DNA of 36,517 bases from Deltaproteobacteria bacterium (GTDB lineage: Bacteria; Desulfobacterota; Desulfarculia; Adiutricales; Adiutricaceae). Under the pieces are notes generated by a model. It was not told where the DNA came from and made no database searches. It worked only from the letters and a program-made list of their open reading frames with translations. Of this stretch, positions 24,109 through 32,514 are shown piece after piece; position 1 is the stretch's first letter; the number at the start of each line of letters is the position of its first letter. The position numbers were made by a program, and so were the translations under genes. The stretch lies in assembly GCA_031276635.1 (NCBI GenBank), contig JAISMU010000138.1:1-36517 (forward strand). Direction: 5' to 3'.

Positions 24109-24558
24109 ATGAAAAAATTCCCGCTTCAGGTTTTTCCGCTGTTGTCGACCGGGCTGTTGGCGATTGGGCTGTTGGCGACTGGTCTTTTGGCGACTAGTCT
24201 TTTGGCGACTGGTTGCGCCCTGACCAAGCCGCCCAAAGATTATCACCAGACCATGAACACCTGGCTGGGAGCCCCCATTGACGAGCTCCTCAATTCCTGG
24301 GGCGCGCCGGCCTATAAATTTAACCTCACCGACGGTCGTCAGCAGTACCACTGGGATCGCCTGGCCGCCGCGGTTAGCCCGGACACCCCAGACTTCGGGC
24401 CCGGCGGTCGGACCGAGTCTCAACCAGGCCTGGTCACCACTGGGGAATGCGGGATCACGGTGACGGTGGATCCTTATCATAAGGTGTCCGCTTATAGCCA
24501 GCCCAACCCCGGCTGCGAGCGCATGGGCCTGCCGAGGAGTCGGGAGGAGAGCCTGTAG
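24109..24558 (+). CDS. Small lipoprotein with repeat-built signal peptide
   Basis: A 149-residue protein. The signal peptide is unusually long (35 residues), because its hydrophobic core is five pentapeptide units of the form GLLAT; the lipobox is LATGC with Cys36. The mature part contains WLGAPIDELLNSWGAP and QQYHWD, a short-domain pattern reminiscent of small outer-membrane-associated lipoproteins with W-G-x-P motifs, plus GECGITVTVD and a conserved-looking Cys near the end. AAGGA precedes ATG 24109. No specific family is assigned. It leads a + strand run into the CheX-like and AddB-like genes. Confidence 0.75.
   Translation: MKKFPLQVFPLLSTGLLAIGLLATGLLATSLLATGCALTKPPKDYHQTMNTWLGAPIDELLNSWGAPAYKFNLTDGRQQYHWDRLAAAVSPDTPDFGPGGRTESQPGLVTTGECGITVTVDPYHKVSAYSQPNPGCERMGLPRSREESL
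24136..24210 (+). repeat. Five 15-bp tandem repeats in a signal-peptide coding region
   Basis: Five successive 15-base units ending at 24150, 24165, 24180, 24195 and 24210 (consensus GGGCTGTTGGCGACT) encode PLLST, GLLAI, GLLAT, GLLAT and SLLAT. All units keep frame and hydrophobicity, so copy-number change would lengthen or shorten the signal peptide core without breaking the gene. Confidence 0.9.
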
Positions 24559-24596
24559 GCCAGCCAGGGACGCCTAAGCCGCGGGAGCCAAGCGCA

Positions 24597-25139
24597 ATGA
24601 GTCCAAGCCCAAACAATCCGAGCTCAATATATCACAGCTGCGCCGAGATTCTGGGCCGCCACGCCCTGGAGGTCATGGCCAAGATGAGCACTCTGACCCC
24701 CCGCCTGGACGCTCTGGTCCGGGCGGAGGTCCAGCGGGGCCACAGTTTCGTTGAGGGCGTGAAGGTCAACTTCCGGGGGCGGGCCCAGGGGCGGCTGACC
24801 CGGGGTTTCTTCATTTGCGCCTTTGACGCCTTCCCGGTGGCCCAGTCGCTGGCTCGAAACATCGCCGTCAAGCTCGGCCTGGGCCAGGATTTGGCGGCCA
24901 ACCGCGAGGGCGTGGAAAATGTCCTGGCCGAGTTTTTGAACATCATTATCGGGTTAACCTGCTCGGACTGGGCGAAAAATGGCCTGGAGATCGATTTTGA
25001 CCCGCCCAGGCGGTTGGGGACCCACGACCTGGATCCGGCGCCCCCGGGGACTGAGGCATATCATTTAACCCTGAAGCTTCCGGACAACCGGGAAATCGCC
25101 ATTTTTTTAAGTTTTCAATTTCCGGAGTCAGGCCAGTGA
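24597..25139 (+). CDS. CheX-like protein
   Basis: A 180-residue protein with no signal peptide. The central segment ENVLAEFLNIIIGLTCSDWAKNGLEIDFDPP resembles the E-x2-N-x2-G helix and following strand of CheX/CheC-type phosphatase domains, in which Glu and Asn form the active site that dephosphorylates CheY-like receivers. Here the equivalent residues would be Glu in LAEF and Asn in FLNI. A basic, helical N-terminal region precedes it. No chemotaxis genes are nearby. Its stop overlaps the GTG start of the AddB-like gene (GTGA), implying coupled translation. Function as a phosphatase is a guess from the motif; it could be a CheX-fold protein without activity. Confidence 0.5.
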   Translation: MSPSPNNPSSIYHSCAEILGRHALEVMAKMSTLTPRLDALVRAEVQRGHSFVEGVKVNFRGRAQGRLTRGFFICAFDAFPVAQSLARNIAVKLGLGQDLAANREGVENVLAEFLNIIIGLTCSDWAKNGLEIDFDPPRRLGTHDLDPAPPGTEAYHLTLKLPDNREIAIFLSFQFPESGQ

Positions 25140-28100
25140 CCCGTTTAGCTGATCAGGCTTTATTCGAGCTTTTGGGGGGCGTGAGCTTAGAGGGTTTTTT
25201 AAACGCCGCTGGCACGCTCTTTCCGCCGGACGTCCTGGTTCTGGTTCCCAATGAGCTGGTCGTCTTTCAGGCCCGCCAACAGGCCTTGATGAGCCGAAAA
25301 GTTCTTCTAAATGTTCGGGTCCACTCCTTTGGAAACCTGGAAAGTCGCCTCTCGGAGGAACGCTGGCCAGATTTGGTGAGTCCCTGGGAAGTGGCCTTTT
25401 TTCTCAATAGCCTAGCCCCGCGGCTCCGGCCTTTTCTGGAGTTGCCCGAGCAGGGCTCCTTGAGCGAAAACGCCGAGTTGGCCGCGCAACTGGCCGATGG
25501 CTTTGATCGCCTGCGCCTGGCCGGCCTGACGTGGGAAGATGTCGAACAAGCCCCGCCAGTCGCCTTAGCCAAGGCCCTGGCTGAGCTGGGCCGGGCTTAT
25601 GAGAGCTGGCTGGCTGACCGCGACGATCAGTTTTCCCGACGTTTGAAAATAATCCAGGCTCTGGAAAATCGGGAGGAATTCCGGTTTTTGCGAGGCCTGG
25701 ATCGGGTTTGCTGCTTTCATTCCCAAAGGTTGTCTCCATTTGAGACCAAACTTTTAAAGGCTTTGGCCAGGTCCGGGCGTGAGGTGGTGATCAAGCTGGA
25801 GGTTCCTGATTGGCTGTTTGAGGATTATCAGCGCCAATCCAACCGGGGTTTTCAACGGCTCATGGCCATTGAGGATTTTGAGAGTTCCGGGCTGGATAAC
25901 TTGACCCTGGATTTTGTCGATCCCCTGGATTCCGCGGACTCGGGGGGAGAGAGCGAGCCCTCGCCCTTGGCCTACGCGGCTCACCATCTTTTCGGCCCCC
26001 CGGCCGCCGTTCCCCCGCCGCCGGTGGGCGAGGCTATCAGGATATTCCAGGCTCCGAGTCGTTATCAGGAAGTCGAGGCGGTGGCCCGGGAACTGAAGAA
26101 AGAGCTCCTGGCCGGGGTTCCCCCGGCCCAGTTGGCCGCCCTTGTGCCCAACCTGGACGAGTATCTGGCTGATTTTCTGGATGTCGGTCGCCGTTTCGGG
26201 TTGGAGTTTTTTTATCGCCAAGGGGAGTCGCTGGCCAAAGCCGGGCCGGTTCAGGCCATCACCGATCTCTTGGCCCTGTGGTCCTCCCAGTGGGAGCTGG
26301 GCCGGGTGCTGCGGACTCTCCAGTCGCCTTATTTTGATTTCGGTCTTGGAGAAATCCCGTTGGCCGAGATCCTGACTTCCGGAGCCTCGGACGACCGGGC
26401 GGGGGGCGGGTTTGAGGTCAACGTGAGCAAGGCCATCAGGCAAGGTCAGGACCAATTGGGCCCGGTTCTGGAGGTGGTCCAGGCGTTGCGCGAGGCTGGC
26501 CGGCGATTGACCAGCGAGACCACCTGGCCCCTTTTTCTAGCCACCTTCGCTCAGATTTTGAGCCAATGGGGTTGGCCCAATCTGGGCCAGCCGCTCTGGC
26601 CGGCGAACTCCAGCCCGGTGGATCGGGAGGTTCAGGCTGGGTACGCCCAGGCCCTGGCCGATGAGCCCGTGGCCGCGCGACTGTTTCAAGAGGCTTTGGA
26701 CGAGTTGGCCAGGGCCGTGGCCAACTCCGTGGACGCCCCCGAGCCGAGCTTGACGAGTTTCACCTTCTGGCTCAGCAAGTTTTTAAGTCGCCGGGCTCCC
26801 CTTGCCCAGAGCTCGCCAGGGGAGCGGGTCTGGCTTTTGAATTACTACGACGCCCACGGGACCAGGTTCAAGAAACTTTTTTTAATGGGTTTGAGCGAGG
26901 GAGTCTTTCCGGCGGCCCGGGCTGAGGCTCGCTGGTGGCCGGACGAGTTGGTTCGGAGTCTGGCCAAGTCCTCCTTGGGGCGCTCCCTGTGGACCGAGGC
27001 GGTGGAGGGCTATCGGCAAGGCGAGGAAATTTTCGCGGCCGCCCTGGGCCAGGCGGAGAGCGTGGTTCTGACTTTCCCGGAAAAGTCCTCCGACAATCGA
27101 CAAAAGCCCCTTTTGCCTTCGCCGGTTATAGAGAGCCTACGCTCCCTGTGGCCCAAGGATCCCGAGACCAGGAGGCCCACCATCCCCATAGAGGCCGTCG
27201 GGGCCCGCCTAGAGTTGGCCGATTTGCGGGACCCGGGGGAACTCGCCCTTTTTCTGGCGGAAAAAAATCTGACTCCCCCGCCGGAGCTTCTGGCTTCGCT
27301 CCCCAGCCCTGAGCCGGAAAAATACTGGAACTCCCTGGCCCGGCGCCGGGCCGGCTTAAGTCGCCCCAAACCCGAGTTGCGGCCGGAGACGATCGCCAAA
27401 TGGGTGAAAAACTTGCCCCAGCTGGTCGATGGGCCGCTTCTGCCGTTAAAACCCCTCTCTGTTTACGCCAATTGCTCCCTCGAATTCTGGTTCAAGTTTA
27501 TTTTAGAGCTCAAGCCGGCCCCCACCCCCGGGGGGGAATGGGACTTTTTCGCCCAAGGCAACCTGGCTCATGGGGTTTTAAATGAGTTTTTCCTCCCGCT
27601 GGTAAAACCGAAAGAAAAACCCGATCTGTCCTGGCCCCGGCTGGCGGAGATTTTCACGGTGTTCGCCAAAAATTTGCGCGAAACTTCGCCCATCGGCCGC
27701 GAGCCGCTTTTTGAGACGAGTCTTGAGAACATCCGGCGGACCCTCCAAAAATGGCATGAGCGGCAGGAAAATTTGGCGGCGACCAAAATTAAGGCTTTGG
27801 AATGGTCTTTTGGCTATAACCCCCGAGAGGGCCAATTGATCCCCCCGGGGCCGGCGTTGCCCATCGGGGCCGGGCCGGGTAAATTTTATCTGCGGGGCCG
27901 GGTTGACCGGATCGACCAGGTGGGCCAAGAGCTGGTCATCCGGGATTACAAGTTGCGCCATTCGGCTAAAATCGCCAAAAAAACCAAGGTGGGGAGTTGG
28001 GAGGAGATCGAGGGCGTCCCCGTTGGCCAATACAATATTCTATTGTACCTGCTGGCGGTTAAGGACCATTTTAAAAAACCGACCCAGGCTGTGTTCGAGT

Positions 28101-28303
28101 TCCTGAACCCCAGTGGGCAAGAGCCCCAGTCAGTGGTGGAAATCGAGCCAGAGTTTTTTCGGCGGTTTCTGGTTGAGCTTTGGCAAGGTCTTTTGGCTGG
28201 CCAGGCTCGAAAGGCTAAAGATTGCGGGAATTGCGAATTTGGGCCCGTCTGCCCAGAGAGCGCGGCCGAGAAGATCAGCGAGAGCGAGGGGGAGGAGGGC
28301 TAA
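25136..28303 (+). CDS. AddB-like PD-(D/E)XK nuclease/inactivated helicase subunit
   Basis: A 1055-residue protein. The C-terminal nuclease has GRVDRID (Asp near residue 922) and VIRDYK (Asp936 region, Lys), the PD-(D/E)XK core. A Cys in YANCSLEFW (about 780) plus C-GN-C-x5-C (CGNCEFGPVC) near the end form the four-cysteine iron-sulfur staple known in AddB nucleases. The N-terminal region is AddB/RecC-like, but I see no Walker A motif, so it is probably not an active helicase. GTG 25136 overlaps the upstream stop. Together with the UvrD-like gene at 28539 it should form an AddAB-type complex that resects double-strand breaks. The length fits AddB. Confidence 0.8.
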   Translation: MTRLADQALFELLGGVSLEGFLNAAGTLFPPDVLVLVPNELVVFQARQQALMSRKVLLNVRVHSFGNLESRLSEERWPDLVSPWEVAFFLNSLAPRLRPFLELPEQGSLSENAELAAQLADGFDRLRLAGLTWEDVEQAPPVALAKALAELGRAYESWLADRDDQFSRRLKIIQALENREEFRFLRGLDRVCCFHSQRLSPFETKLLKALARSGREVVIKLEVPDWLFEDYQRQSNRGFQRLMAIEDFESSGLDNLTLDFVDPLDSADSGGESEPSPLAYAAHHLFGPPAAVPPPPVGEAIRIFQAPSRYQEVEAVARELKKELLAGVPPAQLAALVPNLDEYLADFLDVGRRFGLEFFYRQGESLAKAGPVQAITDLLALWSSQWELGRVLRTLQSPYFDFGLGEIPLAEILTSGASDDRAGGGFEVNVSKAIRQGQDQLGPVLEVVQALREAGRRLTSETTWPLFLATFAQILSQWGWPNLGQPLWPANSSPVDREVQAGYAQALADEPVAARLFQEALDELARAVANSVDAPEPSLTSFTFWLSKFLSRRAPLAQSSPGERVWLLNYYDAHGTRFKKLFLMGLSEGVFPAARAEARWWPDELVRSLAKSSLGRSLWTEAVEGYRQGEEIFAAALGQAESVVLTFPEKSSDNRQKPLLPSPVIESLRSLWPKDPETRRPTIPIEAVGARLELADLRDPGELALFLAEKNLTPPPELLASLPSPEPEKYWNSLARRRAGLSRPKPELRPETIAKWVKNLPQLVDGPLLPLKPLSVYANCSLEFWFKFILELKPAPTPGGEWDFFAQGNLAHGVLNEFFLPLVKPKEKPDLSWPRLAEIFTVFAKNLRETSPIGREPLFETSLENIRRTLQKWHERQENLAATKIKALEWSFGYNPREGQLIPPGPALPIGAGPGKFYLRGRVDRIDQVGQELVIRDYKLRHSAKIAKKTKVGSWEEIEGVPVGQYNILLYLLAVKDHFKKPTQAVFEFLNPSGQEPQSVVEIEPEFFRRFLVELWQGLLAGQARKAKDCGNCEFGPVCPESAAEKISESEGEEG

Positions 28304-28331
28304 CCCGGAACCTGACCCTGGTTGGCTCAGC

Positions 28332-28499
28332 CTGTTTTGTGTAACTTGGTTGAATGAGCCTGTTTTGTGTAAATTGGTTGAATGAGCCTGAATTGAGTAA
28401 CCTGGTTGGATCAACCTGGCTTGAGTGACCTGGTTGGAGCCGCCTGGTAAGAGTAACCTGGTTGGATCCGCCTGTTCTGAGTTGCCTGGTTTGATTAAC
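28332..28499 (+). repeat. Six-copy 28-bp minisatellite between the addB-like and addA-like genes
   Basis: Six contiguous 28-base units start at 28332, 28360, 28388, 28416, 28444 and 28472. A partial, divergent unit precedes them. The first two differ at one position; the others share TAACCTGGTTGGAT-type cores. There are no spacers, and 28 is not a multiple of three, so the array is not a coding repeat. It lies in the 235-base gap upstream of the addA-like ribosome binding site (AAAGGAG, 28527-28533). Confidence 0.92.
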
Positions 28500-28538
28500 C
28501 GGTTAATATTTTGGATTTTTTTCCCGAAAGGAGCTCAG

Positions 28539-31500
28539 GTGCCGAGCGAGTTAGACAAATCCAGAAAACCGCCTGGCAATGATCTGGGCGCGGCCGCTAT
28601 GGGGCCTGGGCTGGAGAGCGAGAGCGCTCTTGAGGAAGATAAAGGATTTGATAAATCCCAGGTGGCTGTTCTGAGATGCCCACGCAACTTCTGCCTGGTG
28701 GCCGGAGCGGGGAGTGGCAAGACCAAAACCCTGGTGGAATATATCCTGCGTTTTCTGGCGGCCGAGCCCACCGAGCGTTCCCTCAGTCAGATTCTGGCCA
28801 TCACCTTTACGGAAAAGGCGGCCACCGAGATGCGGGAGCGGATCGGGCTGGCCTTGTGGCAAAGGCTCGATCAGGCCATCGAGGCTGATGATCTCCAGGC
28901 CCGGGCTTTCTGGGAAAAGGAAATCCGGGCTCTGGGCCAGGCCTTTGTCGGGACTATTCACAGTTACGCCTTGAGCCTGGTTCGGGATTACGCCTTTTAT
29001 CTGCGTCTGCCTGGCGATTTTGACATTGACGACAGCTCCTTTGACGAGGATTTACAAGAGGTTGTTTTTGACGCCCTGGGGGCGCGAGAGCCCTGGTTGA
29101 TGGGTCTTTTAAGTCACGCGCGTCTTCAGGGCGGTTACGGCCAGGCCTCCCTTGCCCGCTTCCTCAGCGTCATCGCCAGTCGTTTATCCAGCTGGGGCCT
29201 GTCTGAGCTCCTGGCCCCGACTAGCTCCGCCCCCCCCTTGGAACAATTGACCCAGGAGTTTATAAAACGCCAAAAGGCCCTGGCCGCGGCTTTAGAGCGC
29301 GTCCCTTTGCCCAAACTCCCCCAGCTGAAAGAGGCGGCCGAGGATAAACTTATCCTGGATCTGGTGGCTCTGTTTCAGAAAAACCCGGACAATTTGGCCG
29401 CGGATTGGGCCATCTTTCAGGCCCAGATCGATGATTTGCTTTATCGGGTCGGCAAATCCGTCGCCAAAGCCAACCCGCCCGAGCGCCAGGATTTCCTGGC
29501 CGCCGCCGCCCAGCTTTTTCGGTATTTCAGCGACCAGTTGAGCCGGCCAACCCTGGCAATTCTTCTCGACCTTTCCCGCGAGTTGGGTGGCCGGCTGTTG
29601 GCCAAGCGCCTGGGGCGGGGGAGCCTTAATTTTGATGACATCCTGATTCAGGCCAGACAGCTTTTGCGAGAAAGGCCCGTGGCCCGGGAGCGCGAGGTGG
29701 GCCGCTGGAGCCTGGTGGTGGTGGACGAGTTTCAGGACACCAATCGTTTGCAAGCGGATCTTCTGGCCTTGATTCTGGAGCCGCCGAGCCAGGAGCGGCC
29801 CCTGGATCGGTCGAATCTGGTTCGGTCGAATCTGGATTGGTCGAATCTGGATTGGGCCAGCCTCCCGCCAAAATTCCGGGTTTTTGGCGACAGCAAGCAA
29901 TCCATTTATCGCTTTCGCGGGGCCGAGTCGAAGATCATGAGCGATTTGGCTGATCTCCTCCCTCAAAAGGGCGGCCAGACCCTGGAATTAGGGTTCAATT
30001 ACCGCACCCAGCCCGGCCTGGTCGGCTTTTTTAACGACCTGTTTCCCCAAGTTCTGGGGAAAAATTACAAAGAGCAGCGGGCCTCTCGCCTGGAGCTTTA
30101 CCCGGGCCCCCAGGTGGCCTGGCTGACGGATGACGATTACAAGCCCCGAGCTACCAATCGCCAGCTCTGGAAAGAGCGCCAAGCTCAATTGCTGGTGGCT
30201 TACCTGCGAAGTCTTTTCAGTGGGGCCTCCCCGGTTCGGGTGGCTCAAGATGAGGCGGGTCCGCCTGAGTCGCGTCTCCCCACCCCCGGGGACGTGGCCT
30301 TGCTTTTTCGGTTTCGGGCCCGGGCTGGCTTGTTTGAGGCGGCTCTCAGCGCGGCCGGGATCCCCTGCCATACCATGAAGGGCCTCAGTTATTTCGACTA
30401 TCCAGAGATCCGGGGCCTGGCCGCCTTTTATCAGTATCTGGCTGGCTTGGGCCTGTCTTACAACCTTTACGCCTTTTTGATTTCCCCCCTGGGCCCGGTC
30501 CCGCCTCAGACCCTGGAAAAGTTGGTCTGGGCCGAGGCCAAGCCCGTGGCCTTGGAAGAATATTTTACCCAGGAGCGGCGACCGTTTCCCGAGGGGCTGG
30601 ACCCGGAGGAAACCCTCATTCTGAGCGAGGTTCGGGAGTTGGCCCTGGCTTTGCGACCGCTGGCTCTCCGACGGCCTCCGGGCGAAATCCTGGAGACCGC
30701 CCTGGAGCGCCGGGATCTCCTGCCTCTGATCGTCACCGGGCCTGGCGGGAGCCTGGAGCGGGCCCGGTTGGCCCAGAATTTTCTGGGTCTGGTCAAGAGC
30801 CTAGCCACCCACGATCCCCATGAGTCTCAAAGCCCGGCTGAGCAGGTTCAGGCTCTGTGGCTGCTGGAGTCGGCTCAACGCGAACAGATCGACGCTCAGG
30901 CGGAGACCTCGCCCACGGCCATCAATATCATGACCGTCCACCAGGCTAAGGGGCTGGAATTTCCCATCGTGGTCATCCCGGAAGCGGACCTCAAAAAGCG
31001 CTCCCTCGGCTCGGGCCCGCTGATAGATGACGAGGGCCATCTGGGCGTCTCCCTGGATAATCTCCAAGGGTTGCGGGAAGAGAATTGGGCTTACGCGGAG
31101 ATCAAACAGGCCCTGGAGGCCGAGGATTTACTGGAGCATAAGCGGCTTTTGTACGTGGCCGCCACCCGGGCCCGGGACCATCTGGTTTTTCTGGGTATGC
31201 GCCCGAAAGGGGACGAGGACAACTCCTGGCTGGGTCTTTTAGCCTCAAGCCTGGCCGCGGGGAATAAGCTGGCCAAATATGTCCAGGTGATTAATGGGCT
31301 GCCCGAGCCGACCGCGGCGACGGGGGCCGCGCCCCTGGCCAGCTCGGCGGGGGAGGGGGCGACTCAGCCTAGCCCGGTTGAGCCGGTCACCCGGTCGGCG
31401 GAGCCTTCGTCGCCGGATTTAAGCGCGTTTGAGCCGCGACTCATCGCCAAACTTGAGCCAACCCAGTCCCTGCGCGTTTCGGTCGTGAAATACTGCCACC

Positions 31501-32093
31501 TTGTGGCCGAGAATGAGGCTTCCGAGGTTGAGCCCGCGGTCGCGAGCCCTGAGGGGCCGGACGCTTCGGCGGTCGAGGGGCGTGGCCCCATCGGGCCATC
31601 GGGGCCCACCTCCGCCCGCCATCGGGGCATTCTTTATCACGGGCTTTTGGAGGAGACGGATTACAATTGGGACCAGGCCAAGTTCGCGGCCTATTTAAGC
31701 GTCTTGGCCGGGCGAATGGGTTTGCGGCTTTCTGAGGCGGAGGCGACTTTTCTGGTGGAGCGAGCCCTGGCTTTTCAAGAGAGCCTTTATGGGCGGGAGG
31801 CCGGGGCGGCCTGGCGCGCGGGGCGACTTTTGTGGCGCGAGAGAAGCTTCTGGTTGCGCCTGGATCCCGAGGACACCCCGCTGGGTCGGGGCCCGATCAT
31901 TTTAAATGGGATCATGGATTTATTTTATGTTCGCGAGGATGGCGTCGGCCAGGTGGTGGATTACAAACTGGCCCGGCCCGGCCATCTGAGCGTTTATGAG
32001 CGGCAGGTGGAGATCTATAAGCGGGCCATCCGGGAGGCCGGCTTCCAAAATGAGATCCAGGGGGTCTTGTGGTTCGCTGAGACCGCGGCTTAA
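28539..32093 (+). CDS. AddA-like UvrD-family helicase-nuclease
   Basis: A 1184-residue protein. Superfamily 1 helicase motifs are in order: Walker A VAGAGSGKTKT (about 54-64), Ia ITFTEKAATEM, Walker B VVVDEFQDTN (about 395), III FGDSKQSIYRFRGAE, V MTVHQAKGLEFP (about 800) and VI LLYVAATRARDHL. A C-terminal PD-(D/E)XK nuclease follows with HRGILYHGLLE, GIMDLFY (about 1124) and VVDYK (about 1140). I start at GTG 28539, preceded by AAAGGAG at ideal spacing; the longer open frame upstream runs through the minisatellite. A long Ala/Pro-rich linker separates helicase and nuclease. It pairs with the AddB-like subunit. Its stop overlaps the convergent zur stop. Confidence 0.88.
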   Translation: MPSELDKSRKPPGNDLGAAAMGPGLESESALEEDKGFDKSQVAVLRCPRNFCLVAGAGSGKTKTLVEYILRFLAAEPTERSLSQILAITFTEKAATEMRERIGLALWQRLDQAIEADDLQARAFWEKEIRALGQAFVGTIHSYALSLVRDYAFYLRLPGDFDIDDSSFDEDLQEVVFDALGAREPWLMGLLSHARLQGGYGQASLARFLSVIASRLSSWGLSELLAPTSSAPPLEQLTQEFIKRQKALAAALERVPLPKLPQLKEAAEDKLILDLVALFQKNPDNLAADWAIFQAQIDDLLYRVGKSVAKANPPERQDFLAAAAQLFRYFSDQLSRPTLAILLDLSRELGGRLLAKRLGRGSLNFDDILIQARQLLRERPVAREREVGRWSLVVVDEFQDTNRLQADLLALILEPPSQERPLDRSNLVRSNLDWSNLDWASLPPKFRVFGDSKQSIYRFRGAESKIMSDLADLLPQKGGQTLELGFNYRTQPGLVGFFNDLFPQVLGKNYKEQRASRLELYPGPQVAWLTDDDYKPRATNRQLWKERQAQLLVAYLRSLFSGASPVRVAQDEAGPPESRLPTPGDVALLFRFRARAGLFEAALSAAGIPCHTMKGLSYFDYPEIRGLAAFYQYLAGLGLSYNLYAFLISPLGPVPPQTLEKLVWAEAKPVALEEYFTQERRPFPEGLDPEETLILSEVRELALALRPLALRRPPGEILETALERRDLLPLIVTGPGGSLERARLAQNFLGLVKSLATHDPHESQSPAEQVQALWLLESAQREQIDAQAETSPTAINIMTVHQAKGLEFPIVVIPEADLKKRSLGSGPLIDDEGHLGVSLDNLQGLREENWAYAEIKQALEAEDLLEHKRLLYVAATRARDHLVFLGMRPKGDEDNSWLGLLASSLAAGNKLAKYVQVINGLPEPTAATGAAPLASSAGEGATQPSPVEPVTRSAEPSSPDLSAFEPRLIAKLEPTQSLRVSVVKYCHLVAENEASEVEPAVASPEGPDASAVEGRGPIGPSGPTSARHRGILYHGLLEETDYNWDQAKFAAYLSVLAGRMGLRLSEAEATFLVERALAFQESLYGREAGAAWRAGRLLWRERSFWLRLDPEDTPLGRGPIILNGIMDLFYVREDGVGQVVDYKLARPGHLSVYERQVEIYKRAIREAGFQNEIQGVLWFAETAA
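29808..29852 (+). repeat. Three 15-bp repeats inside the AddA-like gene
   Basis: Three 15-base units (CGGTCGAATCTGGTT and variants) encode RSNLV, RSNLD and WSNLD, between Walker B and helicase motif III. This is a small in-frame expansion in a surface loop. Confidence 0.85.
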
Positions 32094-32512
32094 ACCGGCG
32101 GGGCGCATTGGGGGCACAGGCCCCGGATCTCCACGCTGGTCGCGGTCAGGCTCAGGCCCAGGGTCTCCAGGCGCCGGGCGATGGAGTTTCGCAACTCGGG
32201 GTCGTGGACTTCCGTGGTTTTCTGGCAACCGGCGCAGACCACGAGGAGAGGTTGGTGGGCGTTGGTCTGGCCGTTGGCGCAGGCGAGGTAGGCGGCCAGA
32301 GAGTTAACGCGGTGAATCAAGCTCTGGCTTTCCAGAAAATCCAGGATCCGGTAAATCGTTGATGGCGTCAGGCGCTCACCCTGGCTTCGTAAGATTTCCA
32401 GCAGGTCATAAGCTTTGACCGGCTCCCCGGCCTGAGTCAGGGTCTGGAGGACCAGTCGCCGCAATCTGGTCATGGGGGTCGCGCCTGGTCGCCTCTGTTC
32501 TCTTTCAGTCAT
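32090..32512 (-). CDS. zur: Fur-family zinc repressor (Zur-like)
   Basis: A 140-residue Fur-family protein. The winged-helix recognition region is KAYDLLEIL and TPSTIYRILDFLESQSLIHRV. The metal/dimer domain has HQPLLVVCAGCQKTTEVHD and a closing CPQC, giving two CxxC zinc-staple pairs. As last gene of an operon with a zrgA-like zinc-binding protein and ABC transporter, it is much more likely Zur (zinc) than Fur (iron). It begins two bases after the DUF3299 stop; an internal Met 39 bases downstream is an alternative start. Its stop codon overlaps the convergent addA-like stop (TTAA). It probably represses its own operon when zinc is plentiful. Confidence 0.85.
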   Translation of the reverse strand: MTEREQRRPGATPMTRLRRLVLQTLTQAGEPVKAYDLLEILRSQGERLTPSTIYRILDFLESQSLIHRVNSLAAYLACANGQTNAHQPLLVVCAGCQKTTEVHDPELRNSIARRLETLGLSLTATSVEIRGLCPQCAPPV

Positions 32513-32514
32513 GG

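Noticed and set aside
28332-28499. Possible CRISPR array with 28-base repeats
   Set aside because: The units are directly contiguous with no spacers and diverge from one another. No cas genes are present.
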